Shown here: positions 41,809 to 53,013 of the stretch, piece after piece
Position numbering within the stretch: the stretch's first letter is position 1
Layout: each line of letters starts with the position of its first letter
Origin: Schistosoma haematobium
Taxonomy: Eukaryota > Platyhelminthes > Trematoda > Strigeidida > Schistosomatidae
NCBI RefSeq assembly: GCF_000699445.3
Contig: NC_067197.1
Coordinates: 25,713,809 to 25,777,808 of the forward strand
Reading direction: 5' to 3'
Length of the DNA stretch: 64,000 nt
The notes under the pieces: model-generated
Seen by the model: only the letters and a program-made list of their open reading frames with translations
Told to the model about the DNA's origin: nothing
Databases searched by the model: none
Program-made: the position numbers and the translations under genes

Positions 41809-42161
41809 AGTCCGATGAAGGGTATGATGGCAGTGAAGAGCACGATAAGAATAAATCAAAGACAATACTTTTTGACAATATTGATTCTTTTACAATTAAC
41901 ACCTTGAAATCCAAGGGATCTGATTTTGAAACACGAAATCACAAGTCATGGAAAAAAATAAACAGGTTGAATGGGATTCATGTTCGAATACTGGATAGCG
42001 CAAATATTGAAAACACGGCTCGTCAAAGATGTGACAGTTTTCGAAAAAACCAATTGTATTCCTCTTCGTATTCCGGGAGGTATGGAGATGTTAAGCGAGT
42101 CACACCAAGCTTACTGAGAAACTTATCAAGAAAGAAGAAAGCTAGAGCTGGAATGCGTTAA
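41809..42161 (+). CDS. Unknown four-exon gene, exon 4 and stop
   Basis: Begins after a TTATTCATTTCAG acceptor. Its two first bases complete the split Glu codon from exon 3. 117 codons then TAA at 42159-42161. An acidic start (SDEGYDGSEEHDKNK) gives way to a basic C-terminus, with SWKKINRLNGIHVR and LLRNLSRKKKARAGMR at the very end. No transmembrane segment or signal peptide. A nuclear protein is the plain guess. The acidic-to-basic layout and conserved-looking terminal box could be used to find orthologues. A TAATATAAAG about 120 bp downstream may serve as polyadenylation signal. Confidence 0.68.
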
Positions 42162-42607
42162 CTATTTGACTAGAAATCCTGTAAATATGATTTTTGTTTG
42201 TTCTGTCATTAATTTGGTAATCGCTCAATGACGCTATTCGATCTACTGCTTGTTTTTAGAGTAAACTGTGTTTATGTAATATAAAGCGCGGTGATACTTG
42301 TATTTGAATTATTGCAGTAAACATCTCACTTTCTGAAAACGTCTAGTCACTTTTCTTTAGGGATGTAATCGTATTAATCATAGTGAGATCTCCATAAGCC
42401 CTATCCAGATAAAAGATCGAAATCCGCTTGCTGTGATGTTTTCATTCGAAATTCATCTCCCGCCTGACAACTGAGTTACTACCCAGTTGCTGTATGAAAT
42501 TCAGTAAGTTTTGGTATGAGTTTCTTGGTGTATTAAGGTTACATTTATTCCTCGCTGGATTTTTCTTTATTAGCGGGTTCACAATTAACTGCTCATTTTA
42601 CATAGGT

Positions 42608-43090
42608 GTTTGTATAACTGGCCCCCAAATGCCCTGGTACGGCCGAGAGTGGGGAGAGTCCGCTCTACCTCTCGAAATGCCCCCACATGGCCACGCGTAT
42701 ATAGCCTCTGCCAGCGAAGTCCTACTCATTGCCTTCTCGTGGCGGGGTTGTTTACTAAATTGAGAGGACGAAAACCGAATGTCCGGCGCTTTAACCGGGT
42801 TGGTGGACACGGTGACTCCACCTAGGGGAGTTGGAAAACCCTGATTCCAAACCAATGGTGCACATGGGCTCCAGTATCCTGAAGGAATAAATGGCGTATG
42901 AACCAATCGTTGGTCACCGGCTTCCATGGGAATGCACCTCCTTACGTTGCTCCACTGCCTTGTGGATCAGGTCGAAGGTCCCGCGTGTGGTCCCCTGAGA
43001 AAACCACCTGCCTCGGTTTGGGCACCCGGGCAGCGTTACAGCCCCTACACATATCAAATGAGATCTGTGTGGCGCATATGTATTTGCTGC
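42608..43090 (+). repeat. GC-rich interspersed repeat, copy 2 (unclassified)
   Basis: Longer and better kept partner of 6381-6790, in opposite orientation. Strong composition break against AT-rich flanks. It contains AATGGCGTATGAACCAAT, CTCCACTGCCTTGTGGATC and CACCCGGGCAGCG. Overlapping frames of 64-109 residues exist on both strands (42494-43176) but none carries a domain I recognise, so I do not call a gene. Confidence 0.72.
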
Positions 43091-46000
43091 CTCCTTGTAC
43101 CAATATGTGTGTTAGAATAAATTTTAAAGTTCGTCTCCGCAAAGTGTTAAAACGTCCCTTACAAACTATTTACTGAGTTTAGTATAGTATCACGTATATA
43201 TGTGTTCCCTTGTTAACCACTGACTCTTCTTGGATAAACTACAGTTTTCTCACTTTTAAGCCTGTATTTCTTTTGTTTGTCAAGCAACCGTAAGCTGACT
43301 TCATTTCTTACGAACCAGACTTGAAGAAAGGCTCCCATTTTAATTTCAAACTTGGGCATAAAATGTAAAGTCATTTAGGTTTTCATTGAAGCCTTAATTG
43401 TAAGTGATAAAAATAGAGAGCAACAAAGAAGAAATGTGTTGAAACAGACTTATAGTTTCGCTAAAATTGGTCATTTATGTGTAAATTTGCATGTAAAAAT
43501 TTAAATTTATGCGACGAAAGTCTTGTTTTAAGCAAGCAAAACTCACTAGTTGGATGATAACATTACGTCAAAATGTTACACAGAAATGTATATATTTCAG
43601 AATGAAATGAACTAAATACTAATTGAGGAAGACTTTAAATCTCTCTTTTGGATATTTTAAATTCTAAGTAACAAATTACGGAGAGCTTTTGGGACTACTA
43701 CTTATGAAACCTGACTGGGGGAAAGTATAGGAGTAAGCATCATGTATGATAACCACTTAACGATCGATTCCATACACTGGATAGTCATAAGGAGTTTTTG
43801 GCATCGAGCAGAAAAGTTTTGCGAAGTAATTAACGAAGCTTGGTAACTGAAATATTCTTACCAAATAAATAGGTTTCTGTTACAGCGTGTACTTTTACTT
43901 CTAATCTATTTCTATATTCCGCGTCATGATACAAGAGAATAAAATATAACATGGATTTCAATTTATGTAAAAAAAATTAACAAAATTGGATCTGAAGGTC
44001 AATTTATTAACTCAAGTTGTGCGATCCAGGTTTTCTTGTAACCATTCATCCGAAAGTTCTTCCAGGTCTCTGAGCTCAAAAACCTAAGAGGTCAGATATA
44101 GTATGCTGAACCTCAATACTTACCTTCGTAACTCCGCTTTTATGCATCAGATTTGTAAGACTTGTGGTATACATCATCTTCAGGTTAGTAGCAGAACCTA
44201 TAAAGTTTTTAATAATGTGCAGGCTTAAATCAATATTCTATCCAAACGGATAAACTATATATATAGTATCTTCAGGTCCTTTTAACTGACCCATCCTTTG
44301 GCATCACTGATCTCTAAAGCCCATAATAATGAGAGACAGCCACAAAAATTTAAAGCAAATATTTCTAGGGATCCCATGTGTGGTTGTAGTAAAGCAAGTG
44401 CTTCTTGAAGCCTGTCGGCACAATTGTAGCTCGACAAGACTAAGAACACTATCCCAAGATTTCTGCAGGTACACGGTGAAAGTGATTAAGTCTGAACGAA
44501 TGTAGTATTCAGGATATGTGTTATGAACTCTGCTCTCCTTTACCCCAGTGTAATGCTGGAATACCTGGATTACGTGTCCAGACCCCAGGACCGAGAGATA
44601 GATACATCTTAGTTATTCTTTGACAAGTTAGTAAAGTAGGCAATGAATTAGAATGATGCTTTGACACAAGTCGCATTTCTGATTCTGTAGAAGACAATTT
44701 AGTTTCCTATCCATAAGCAATTAAGAACAATTAAAAAAACCGATTCGATACAATCACATACCCATTGGAGTTGAAAATAATAGACAGTATGGAAATGCTA
44801 CTCGACCATCCTCCTTTTCATAACGGTAACTTAAAAGAATATATCTTGGTTGATGGTACGGTAAAGAATCTTTGAGATTGTTAAGTGTAATATCCTAAAT
44901 TGGGAAATTCTTTAAGCATATAAAATAAACTGACTTCAAGTATTTGTTCTGGTTCGATTTTCAAAGCTTCTTTATCAATTTTCACTACAACATGATACTG
45001 ATTAACACTTAATAAACAAGGGACAACATATGAGGGCAACTGTGTTCTGGGATTTTCGAAATTTGAACTTTTTTAGGTTATCTGCAGTATCTTCAGATAT
45101 TTCAGCGACGCGGAGCTCAGACTGAAGTACTTAAGACATTTGTAATAGCGAAAAATTACCATTGTGAATGTTCTGGAATTAAATAAACAATAAAAGCAAT
45201 GGTAAGTGCTCAGTTAGTCAGTAACAACGTAGAACTTCGTACGTACGTACATCAGTTCGAGTTGCCACACCACATTAGCACAAAGATGCAGTTGTCGATT
45301 AAAATCCCGTAGTGGTAGAGGCGGTAAGAGTATAAGCAGTAGTCGGAAAGATTAGGTTTGAAGATGTTATTTAAAGAGTGCTAATATCCGGGAGAGTATT
45401 TTCCTTTTGTATCCTTCGGTACATACAAAGCTCACTGTATATAAACCAAAAACAAGTTGCACGCGAAGTTGAAATTGCTTTTACAATCGTCATCAGCATA
45501 AAGGCTTTTAGTGTTTGCACAAGAAAATGGGACCTTCACAGGCTTCTACTTTAAACAATATACGATATATATAAAGTCATTATTAGCTAACCCAGTGCTG
45601 TGATACATAGGTCTATTCCAGCCTGATACGATCACTGCATTTCAGTGCGTTTGTTTCAAGAACCTCTACTAACCCACAAAGCGGATCCCAACATATATTC
45701 CACTAATGGGAACTCTGGATTATTAGTAGCCAAGTTAAGAAGTGGTAATTGTAAATTGTTTCTAAGAAGTAATTCCTAAACTAACTGATTTATAAGGCGT
45801 CAGGAAACATTGTTTGGAAAACAGAAGTACTTATTTATAATCTTCAGACAGCCTAAAAAAGACGAAAGATAATTGATATGGGAGAACTAGATACTACATC
45901 ACAAAACGCTTCTTATATGAGTTGTACGCATAAAGAGCAGCTAAAGTAATCAGTTGTCGACTTAATCCAGTGAACAGATAATACTCTTCTGACACTAGTG

Positions 46001-46884
46001 TTGCATGTATGCCATTGACACCCCAAAGTGCCAAAAGGAAGTAGTAAAAAAAGGAGTTTAGTGGGAGAGAAAGGAGGTGGGAATGTTGTGCTCTCTTACA
46101 ATAATGTTCCTTTTGTTCGCGGCGTCTTCATTCACTTCGCCTATTTTCGTCATCTGTCAGTAGAGGTTGGGATTTATTTATTCGCAGAGTCAAACTATTC
46201 ATTATCATGGAAATCCTAACTTCTAATTATTTCTTATTAGTATGGTGTACGCTTTCCCTTGAAACACTACTCATATGGGTATGATTAAGGTGCAGCGTAA
46301 AAATTCGTTGTGGCTGGCCTTATCCCACAAAAGACCTGAAAATATGAACAAGCGTATCACACCTATAGTTAAGTCTATCGTATTGTGTTAAGGAAACTAC
46401 CCAAGTTTTAAACAAAATGTCGCATCTTGCGTGACGTTTCTCTTTAAGAATCACGACGTTCATGGTTATTAAAGTAGCTTGGGACAAAGCTAGGAGAGAC
46501 CAAATCATGACATGGCATCAATACGTGAAGACAATAACGGCTGAATTGAGTTATGTAAGCAGGTGCAGATTACCTAGTTAAGGTTCGTGTGAATTTAGTG
46601 ATTAGTGGTTAGAAAGTGGGTAAATCTACTATCTATCTTCCCTTAAATCATAAGTTTACGAATTATATTACTTCTTTTTTTGTTTTGCTGATCTTCATTT
46701 AGTTTTCGAGCCGTGTCTTCCACAACCATTCTTTTCTATTACCATCTACATTGTTGCGAACACTACTCTCCTGTGATATAGGTTATCCCTTCTTTATTTA
46801 GTATCTTCAGTTTTTAAAAGTATTTTACCATCACTGCTGCACGTAAGTTTTAAGTGTTTAGAAATCTATATTATCTCACCTCAG
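43091..46884. other. Intergenic stretch with repeat traces
   Basis: AT-rich, with one identified repeat (45207-45340). A frame at 46028-46219 starts MPKGSSKKRSLVGEKGG but becomes hydrophobic and unremarkable, and has no clear splice partner. Nothing else supported. Confidence 0.45.
45207..45340 (+). repeat. Interspersed repeat family R2, copy 3
   Basis: CAGTTAGTCAGTAACAACGT, then AGTTCGAGTTGCCACACCAC and ATTAGCACAAAGATG, in the same order as in 27536-27700. It has a short ACGT-repeat (TACGTACGTACAT) where copy 2 reads CACATGTATGCAT. Confidence 0.6.
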
Positions 46885-48347
46885 AGTGTACGGCGACTCC
46901 GTTGATGCCATTAAAAGTGATGTACATAATTTTGTTTTAAAAAATGAGTGGCGTTACGGTGTAAAACACATTTTGTATAACATCCATTTGTTGAATAACG
47001 ATGCTAATGTTCTTCTACATGGGACTTTGGATTCATATTCAGTTTACCCTTTCGAGTTTTATAAGAGGCGGATAAAAAGGACAGTGTACTGCGGATAAGC
47101 TGCAGCCAAAAAGGCTTTCCAGCGTTGTACAAAAAAAATCGTTAGTGGTAGGCTATAACTCAAAGTCTGCGTTGTTATAACTAAAATTAGTCACATAAGA
47201 TTCTAAGAAACGTTATTCCTTGCAAAGATCCTTGATTCACCTCATTTAAGCTCAATGATATGGTAATAGTTGAGGATAAGCTTGGAGAAATTTCAGATTT
47301 CTTGGATAATGCATCAACGGGTTTTAAACTCATAGGTCTTCTAACCAAAGCATTTCATTCTACTCGTATAGAAAAATATTGTCCGTGGTTAGTTATGAAC
47401 ACAAACACTATAGCTGGAATATCGTCTAAGCAAATTTTTGTAAGCCACACAAATAATGAGGTGATTGATTCCCTCTTACGTATGTTTTTGTATGTTAATT
47501 TTGCATTTTCTCATAAATACACTAGAACATTGAGATTAAGAAACAACCCATTTTTAAACTTCTTAAGCCTGTAACTAGAAAAGTGTGTTGTAATTGTTTT
47601 GACTAGTAAACAAGTATTTGGTGTAGCAAGCAGCCGGGTTGTCGGTAGATATTATGTATTAAGCCAAATAACTCAGTGGAAATTGAACTAACGAACACAG
47701 ACGTCGATCCGGATGGGAACCAGTCGACTATTCAATCGATGGTTCACAACTACTTTGGTGAGTTTCAAGCACAAGTTATTTTCAAAAACGATTATTTGTC
47801 TTGTTAGTAAGTTAACTTACTATTATTATCTTCATTTAACAAGGTAATCACAAACAACCCCGAAAAATTTAATGAGGAAAGCACTACTGAAGGGGAACTG
47901 GGTGATGTGGACACATATCTCTAACAAGACATAAGTTTGTTAGAAACACAAGGTTTTCGTCACATAAAAGTTAAGCTGCATAACTGCTATCAAGAGAAAG
48001 ACAATATCATTAATAGTCTACACCAAAAACTTTTCCTTCCCGTTTTCTAGGTGCAGGGATCAATTTTAACGACTGCCAAGTCTCACTGTATGCTGTCACA
48101 TTCTTAGGAGAAATTTTCAGAATAATACTTAAATAAACATAATCTCACTTTGATGTTTCACTGAACAAAATCACACCCGTCACTGATAATGGGGATATGT
48201 GGCTTCCCCGGGTGTTTTCGAAAATTTTCTCATACTATCATTCGAATATTCCATTTGAATCTGCTGCTTTGTGACAATCGAGACATGCCTACAGGCATGT
48301 CAAATGTTGATAAGAGCAAGTATTTCATTTAGAACAGACCCGAGCTT

Positions 48348-48491
48348 CCAATTTTGGGGAACTTTTAGGGAAACTGCTGAAGTCAAATGACCTTCACCAA
48401 GGTTAAAAGGGAATTTGGGGGTTTTGTGCCATTTCCCCTAAATTTACTATAGCGGCTTCCCCAAAATGTGCCAAATTTTCCCCAAAATTGG
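48348..48491. repeat. Inverted repeat with 14-bp perfect arms
   Basis: CCAATTTTGGGGAA at 48348-48361 and its exact complement TTCCCCAAAATTGG at 48478-48491 enclose 116 bp. That interior has more G-run and C-run words of the same flavour (TTTGGGGG, TTTCCCCTAAATTT, CTTCCCCAAAATG). It could be a very short terminal-inverted-repeat element or a decayed satellite. Confidence 0.7.
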
Positions 48492-48986
48492 CAGCTAAGG
48501 CGAAGTTCTTAATCATCAGCTAAGTCCAAGAAAAGCGTAAAACTAACAAGTTAATGCTTATATTCCTTGCCAAATATCGATCGAAGACTGTCATATTTGT
48601 CAGTTACACCAGAATCATTGTCGTGTGCACACGACTAATACTTAAATGTCAGTGATACATATGTATCACTTCCCGTTTATATAAGCGGGAAGTAGACTAT
48701 ATAGGGTGGATTTATGCAGAGATTAGACCGTCGATCTTGAGATACGTATCTCTAGGAGGACATTAAAACGGAACATAAGTGCTTACCACCGAAACCAAAC
48801 ACGACACAAATTGTCACTGTCACAGTTGGGCAACGCTCCTAGGGTATCGTCCACTGATGGGGGTTGCGAGCACTTGAAGGTCAAACTGTCGCAAAATGAT
48901 TGGTGCGTCACATCGACAATTCATGAAAATTTTCAGAAGCGGTCAAATCAAGACATTTTTAGATTTGAATTGGGTTCAGCCACACC

Positions 48987-49036
48987 ATGTCTAGTAACGT
49001 TCATTCTTCAAGTAACGAAGACGATGCCATCGTGAT
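48987..49036 (+). CDS. Possible small exon, unknown
   Basis: ATG followed by SSNVHSSSNEDDAIVMMHD up to a GTAATATG donor-like site. A 37-bp candidate intron ending ATTATTTTTTTAG follows, but that acceptor gives an early stop. A later AG near 49118 would open into the frame running to 49320. That frame is acidic then arginine-rich (ending PRQRRRRQSST). The model is uncertain. Confidence 0.25.
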
Positions 49037-49353
49037 GATGCATGATATAGGTAATATGACTTCTGTGGTTAGTAATTATTTTTTTAGTATACGCATACTA
49101 AGTACGTTATGTCAGTATACAAAGAGAACAGTGATGATCCAACTCTAAAGTACTTTTTCGTGAGTTATGTCTGTACATATGGACGTAAACGCAGTTCGTC
49201 AGAGTCAGATGCCTGCGTTCAGAATGTAGATGATGATAGTCATAATCATTCTTCTGAAGAGCTTACAACTTCTAACTCGCCAACACATCCTAGGCAAAGG
49301 AGACGACGTCAGTCATCTACGTATGCTTTACTTCAAATAAATTTATCCTTCAG

Positions 49354-49420
49354 GTCGAAATATTGCGTTTCAATGACTACATGCTGCCCTGTGGTCATAT
49401 TTTGTATGCACATTCTAAAG
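49354..49420 (+). CDS. SWIM-zinc-finger-like exon (Mutator transposase type)
   Basis: 67-bp exon between a TTTATCCTTCAG acceptor and an AAAG|GTATGTG donor. Read as VEILRFNDYMLPCGHILYAH it has the LPC.H second half of a SWIM zinc finger (CxC...CxH), the C-terminal domain of MULE transposases and ZSWIM proteins. The upstream CxC pair is not seen, so the finger is either broken or completed by a different exon. Mutator-like elements (Curupira) are known in schistosomes. The link here is inference. Confidence 0.42.
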
Positions 49421-49455
49421 GTATGTGTGTTCCTTTATCTCTATAAGTTTTGTAG
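49421..49455 (+). other. 35-bp micro-intron
   Basis: GTATGTG...TTTTGTAG. Splicing it out (phase 1 to phase 1) joins the SWIM-like exon to the downstream frame without a stop. Reading through does not. A similar 33-bp candidate with GTATGC...CTTCAG lies just upstream at 49321-49353. Confidence 0.5.
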
Positions 49456-49745
49456 AGTTGTTTCGACATAGCAACAAGTGGACAAGAAAATACATAATAG
49501 ACCTGGTTCTTCGTGCGCTGGACAACATCTCAATCTCTACAGGGAGTGATGATCTGCTAGAGAAGTTCACCAGCAACTACCACTCAATCCATGCTCTTAG
49601 TGAACCTTTGGCAAGTAAACTCATCCGTTCATGCCTCGAAGCATCGGAAGACATATGCGCACAAGTGATGAGTTCAATCGGTGCTAATGACGAAGCTACA
49701 ACGTCAGAATCCATTGTTAATACAGACCATAGCTATGCTTCTTGA
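49456..49745 (+). CDS. C-terminal exon of the SWIM-like protein
   Basis: After the 35-bp intron the frame reads ELFRHSNKWTRKYIIDLVLR and goes on for about 96 residues to a TGA... stop at 49745. The RxxNKWTRKY box directly after a SWIM finger is typical of Mutator-type transposases, where a short W-containing helix follows. The tail is acidic and serine-rich (GANDEATTSESIVNTD). No transposase catalytic core (DDE) was recognised upstream, so this may be a domesticated fragment or a decayed element. Confidence 0.45.
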
Positions 49746-50769
49746 TAACAAGAAGTTCTAATATTGTTATCTTTTTAGTTTTACATAAATTCATTTATAT
49801 GGCCACTGACTTATTCTTATAGCGTAACGGCAGGGAGTGTATTGTGCAGTATTATGTGGCTGTGAGACAGGGGTGTTGTTTCGCGTTCTTGTGTAATAAT
49901 TACCAGTTTGGCGCACACGCGATTAGTCATACATACCGTTTACCAAATACTGCTACCTTGAACATGGTGTACCATACTAGTAGTTCGAATTCCGACCTGT
50001 CACGATAGATACGAATTGCCGTAATTAAAAGACTGGTGCGTTATAAATGAAAGCGTTTATTAAAGTTTGAATCTAGCACAAATGATCCATTAATAAATAA
50101 CTTCTATTTCTCAGGGATTGTTCCCGTTATGTCTGTGAACACTTGCGAAGCTAGCTGGAAATAAGATAGACAGGAAAGTTATTTCAGTATAAATGTTTAC
50201 CAGAAACTAGTATAAAAACGGGAACTAGTATTCAATTACAGATCGAAAGTGCATTTAGCACACCCTTCCTTTGGATAGTCAATCACGCTTATTTCCTTTA
50301 TCTCTTGCGTTGCTTAGGAAAGTCTGGGTCACAACATACACGGATTGTATTATTTAATTCTTTGGACAGGTTGCACTTCGGAAACTTAGACGATGAACAT
50401 ATATAAAGACTGCTGTGTGAATCTACTTTGAATCGTCCTGTGTAACCTGCAATTCTTGATGCATATTCTATTCTAGTCCCACGTAAGTTATGAGTAATTG
50501 TCATTTACGGCATCAGCACGTAAGCTAGACAGGCCTTGGTTGATTTCCGAAGATCATCACATAGGATCTCACACAATCTGGTCACCTTAGATCAAGATAT
50601 CTTGACTATCGAGTCGTACTTTTCAGTGCTTTCTCGTGACAGCTTTATATCAGTACTTATTTCTGCTATTAGGTATTTTTGCAATAATACCGGCAGCCAA
50701 ACCATTGTAGCTCCCCAGACAACCCAAAAAGGGTAAATAAGGGGGTACATGCTTTGGTAGCGAAAGGGG

Positions 50770-50910
50770 AAAACGCATCAGAATGTCGCGTTTTTCGCCT
50801 GTCCGGGGGAAATAATGCGGATTTCCCCCTTTTTTCGCCGTTTCGTCGATAAATTACTCACTTTTCGCCTAAATGTCCGCTGAATTGTCCACTTTTCGCC
50901 TAACTACACA
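50770..50910 (+). repeat. Degenerate TTTTCGCC-containing repeat
   Basis: TTTTTCGCC or TTTTCGCC occurs four times (after GTCGCG, after CCCCC, after ACTCAC, after GTCCAC), often followed by a TGTCC word. The spacing is irregular. The CpG-rich motif stands out against AT-rich flanks. Tandem unit length cannot be fixed by eye. Confidence 0.5.
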
Positions 50911-52790
50911 CAGAACTCCCTATTTTCCATCTATTGACATAACCCCAAAAGTCTCCTATGTTTGCCTTTATTTTCAACAACAGACCAAAATAAATCTGCA
51001 ATGCAGTGGAAAACCGGTATATTTTTGAAAAATTTTATTTAAAAGGTAAAGCGTATTATTGTACAACACTAGAGCAGAAGCTTAAGCATCGATTGTTTTG
51101 CATAACCAATGCAATTGCTAATGCATTGTTATTTTAAATTATCTGAAAAAGAAGGAACAAGTGATGCATTATTTATAAGGAATGTGCATTTAATCAAAAG
51201 TTCACTGACACTCAAACACACATTCTCAACATTTCTACAGTTTCCCATGTAAGTAAGAAAGTAAGCTGTTTGAAAAATAATGTTTATTGAAATGTAGGTA
51301 TAACATCAAAACAATTGCACGGCTATTGAGAATTGAGGTAGTCGTCCCGTGAGTTCTGAATTAAAAAAAGAAAAAAAGTCACAACCATATCTCAATGACA
51401 TGCTTTGGTACAGCCAAATACTTGTGTAGATCTACACAAGGGGAAGTAATGCTATCCTTAGCTTGGTCTCTGGTAAAATCTCCACATAATTATACTTCTT
51501 CCGCATGATTGTGATTTATTTCCTGCAATATAATCATCTAGTGGCTAATATATCTAACTGTAGAAGGTGATATTAACATCTTGGTATGTGTTATTATCAT
51601 CTCTAGCATATACATAATATTTACAACACTCGGGACACCTAATGTTTTCACTATCAACCTATTTCTGCCATGAAAGTCGGACAAAACAGTGAAAATCAGC
51701 CGAAATTGTGATAAAGACGGGAAAAACGATAAATCTTACCATGGTATCGTTAGTTGTAACGCAGTTTTGGTAGCCTTGACGACAATACAATTTTTATGAC
51801 GATATATGCCTCAATCATGCTATTTCATATAAAAATAAAAGATTTTTCTACCATCAGTGTATACCTAAGTAGAAATAAGTGCTGGTCTGCGATGCAAACA
51901 CTAAAAAACTATTATAGCAGCACCTGAATAATGAATTTTCAAGGACTTCGCGATACCATGTAACGCAAAATGGAAAAAACCCTTTTCACCTATTTATCAA
52001 AACGGAAAATAGACTTTCAAATTTATTCATAATTAATTTCGAATTTTGGTTGTGCACAAAGCAGAAATGAAAAAGTAGCGCAAAAAAGTGTCGCGATACC
52101 CCTGGAGCGCTGCCTCACAGTTGTACCGTAAAAATCAAAATTAACACGGTCTACAGTTATTTATCTCCATATCAGTTAACTGAAATATCTTACAGATCTA
52201 ATCATTTTTAGTTCAAGTAGAATTTTACTGACGCCTTAAAAGTTACATTTCTCCCATAGGATTCATTTCAATTTTTTGGAACGAACTGAATATGTTTTTT
52301 GTGAATAGCTACCGTAACGCATTTTAGTTCTCTGGGGTAAAAAAGCAACGAAAATTCAAGCTTAACTCTTGAATATAGTCTAAGCCAAAGTTCATGCTCT
52401 TGCATATATATTTCATCCATCAAACTAATCCAAAGAGATGACATCAGGATTGTGAGATGAGTCATGGAAACACTTAATCATTAATATCTCCTACAGATTC
52501 CTCTTGAGCCACTTTGCGTAATACGTCAGTTTATTTGAGGAACAAGACAAGTTACTGAAGTTGGGTAACCGGGGATAATGTCGTAAAGGAAAATTAAAAA
52601 GAGACACATAGGTATTTAATACAACCATGTAACAGTTTAAGATGTGACAAATAGAATATGATCTAACACGACATATCGAAAACCCGTCAGAATTTCCGAA
52701 TCTTCATAGAAGCCTAGCTATTCATTTTTAACCTAATAGATGTGTAGTTTGGTGGAATGTCAACGAGCCCTACCTAAATCTTCCACGCGC
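50911..52790. other. Intergenic AT-rich stretch
   Basis: No supported gene. TCGCGATACC occurs twice (near 51949 and 52092), flanking about 140 bp that contains AACGCAAAATGG and AGCGCAAAAAAGTG. Possibly two edges of an old element. Confidence 0.4.
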
Positions 52791-52791
52791 A

Positions 52792-53013
52792 TCAGTTGGT
52801 TGCGTGCCATGGACTGACCTGTCCTGAAGTGGTCACAACCCCTCTATTGCACCTACTTTTACTAATGCATTTCTTCAATAATGTCCTTTGTGTCATACGG
52901 TTTTCAAAGCACCCACTGTGCATTGATACGACAAAAGGGTAATACACGTTAGGTGCTGACCGCGAGCTGTTGATCACACCATTCTCATCTAACTCGATTA
53001 GGTCTCCAATCAT
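52792..53013 (-). pseudogene. Possible Gypsy-type reverse transcriptase scrap
   Basis: Minus-strand frame with ELDENGVINSSRSA and YYPFVVS. This resembles the start of Gypsy reverse transcriptases, where a 'GVI.PS.SPW.SP.V.V' pattern precedes the palm. The key W and the following DG-R motif are lost, and no LTRs or integrase were found nearby. A chance match is possible. Confidence 0.28.

Noticed and set aside
42494..43176. Cluster of six overlapping frames
   Set aside because: They lie on a GC-rich repeat where stops are rare. Frames are not conserved between its two copies.
46028..46219. Frame starting MPKGSSKKRSLVGEKGGG
   Set aside because: Promising basic start, but the rest looks random and no phased splice sites were found.
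46886..47574. Two frames (46886-47098 and 47260-47574) as Mutator transposase core
   Set aside because: A good acceptor precedes the first (CTCACCTCAG), but I could not recognise a DDE core or join them in phase to the SWIM-like end.
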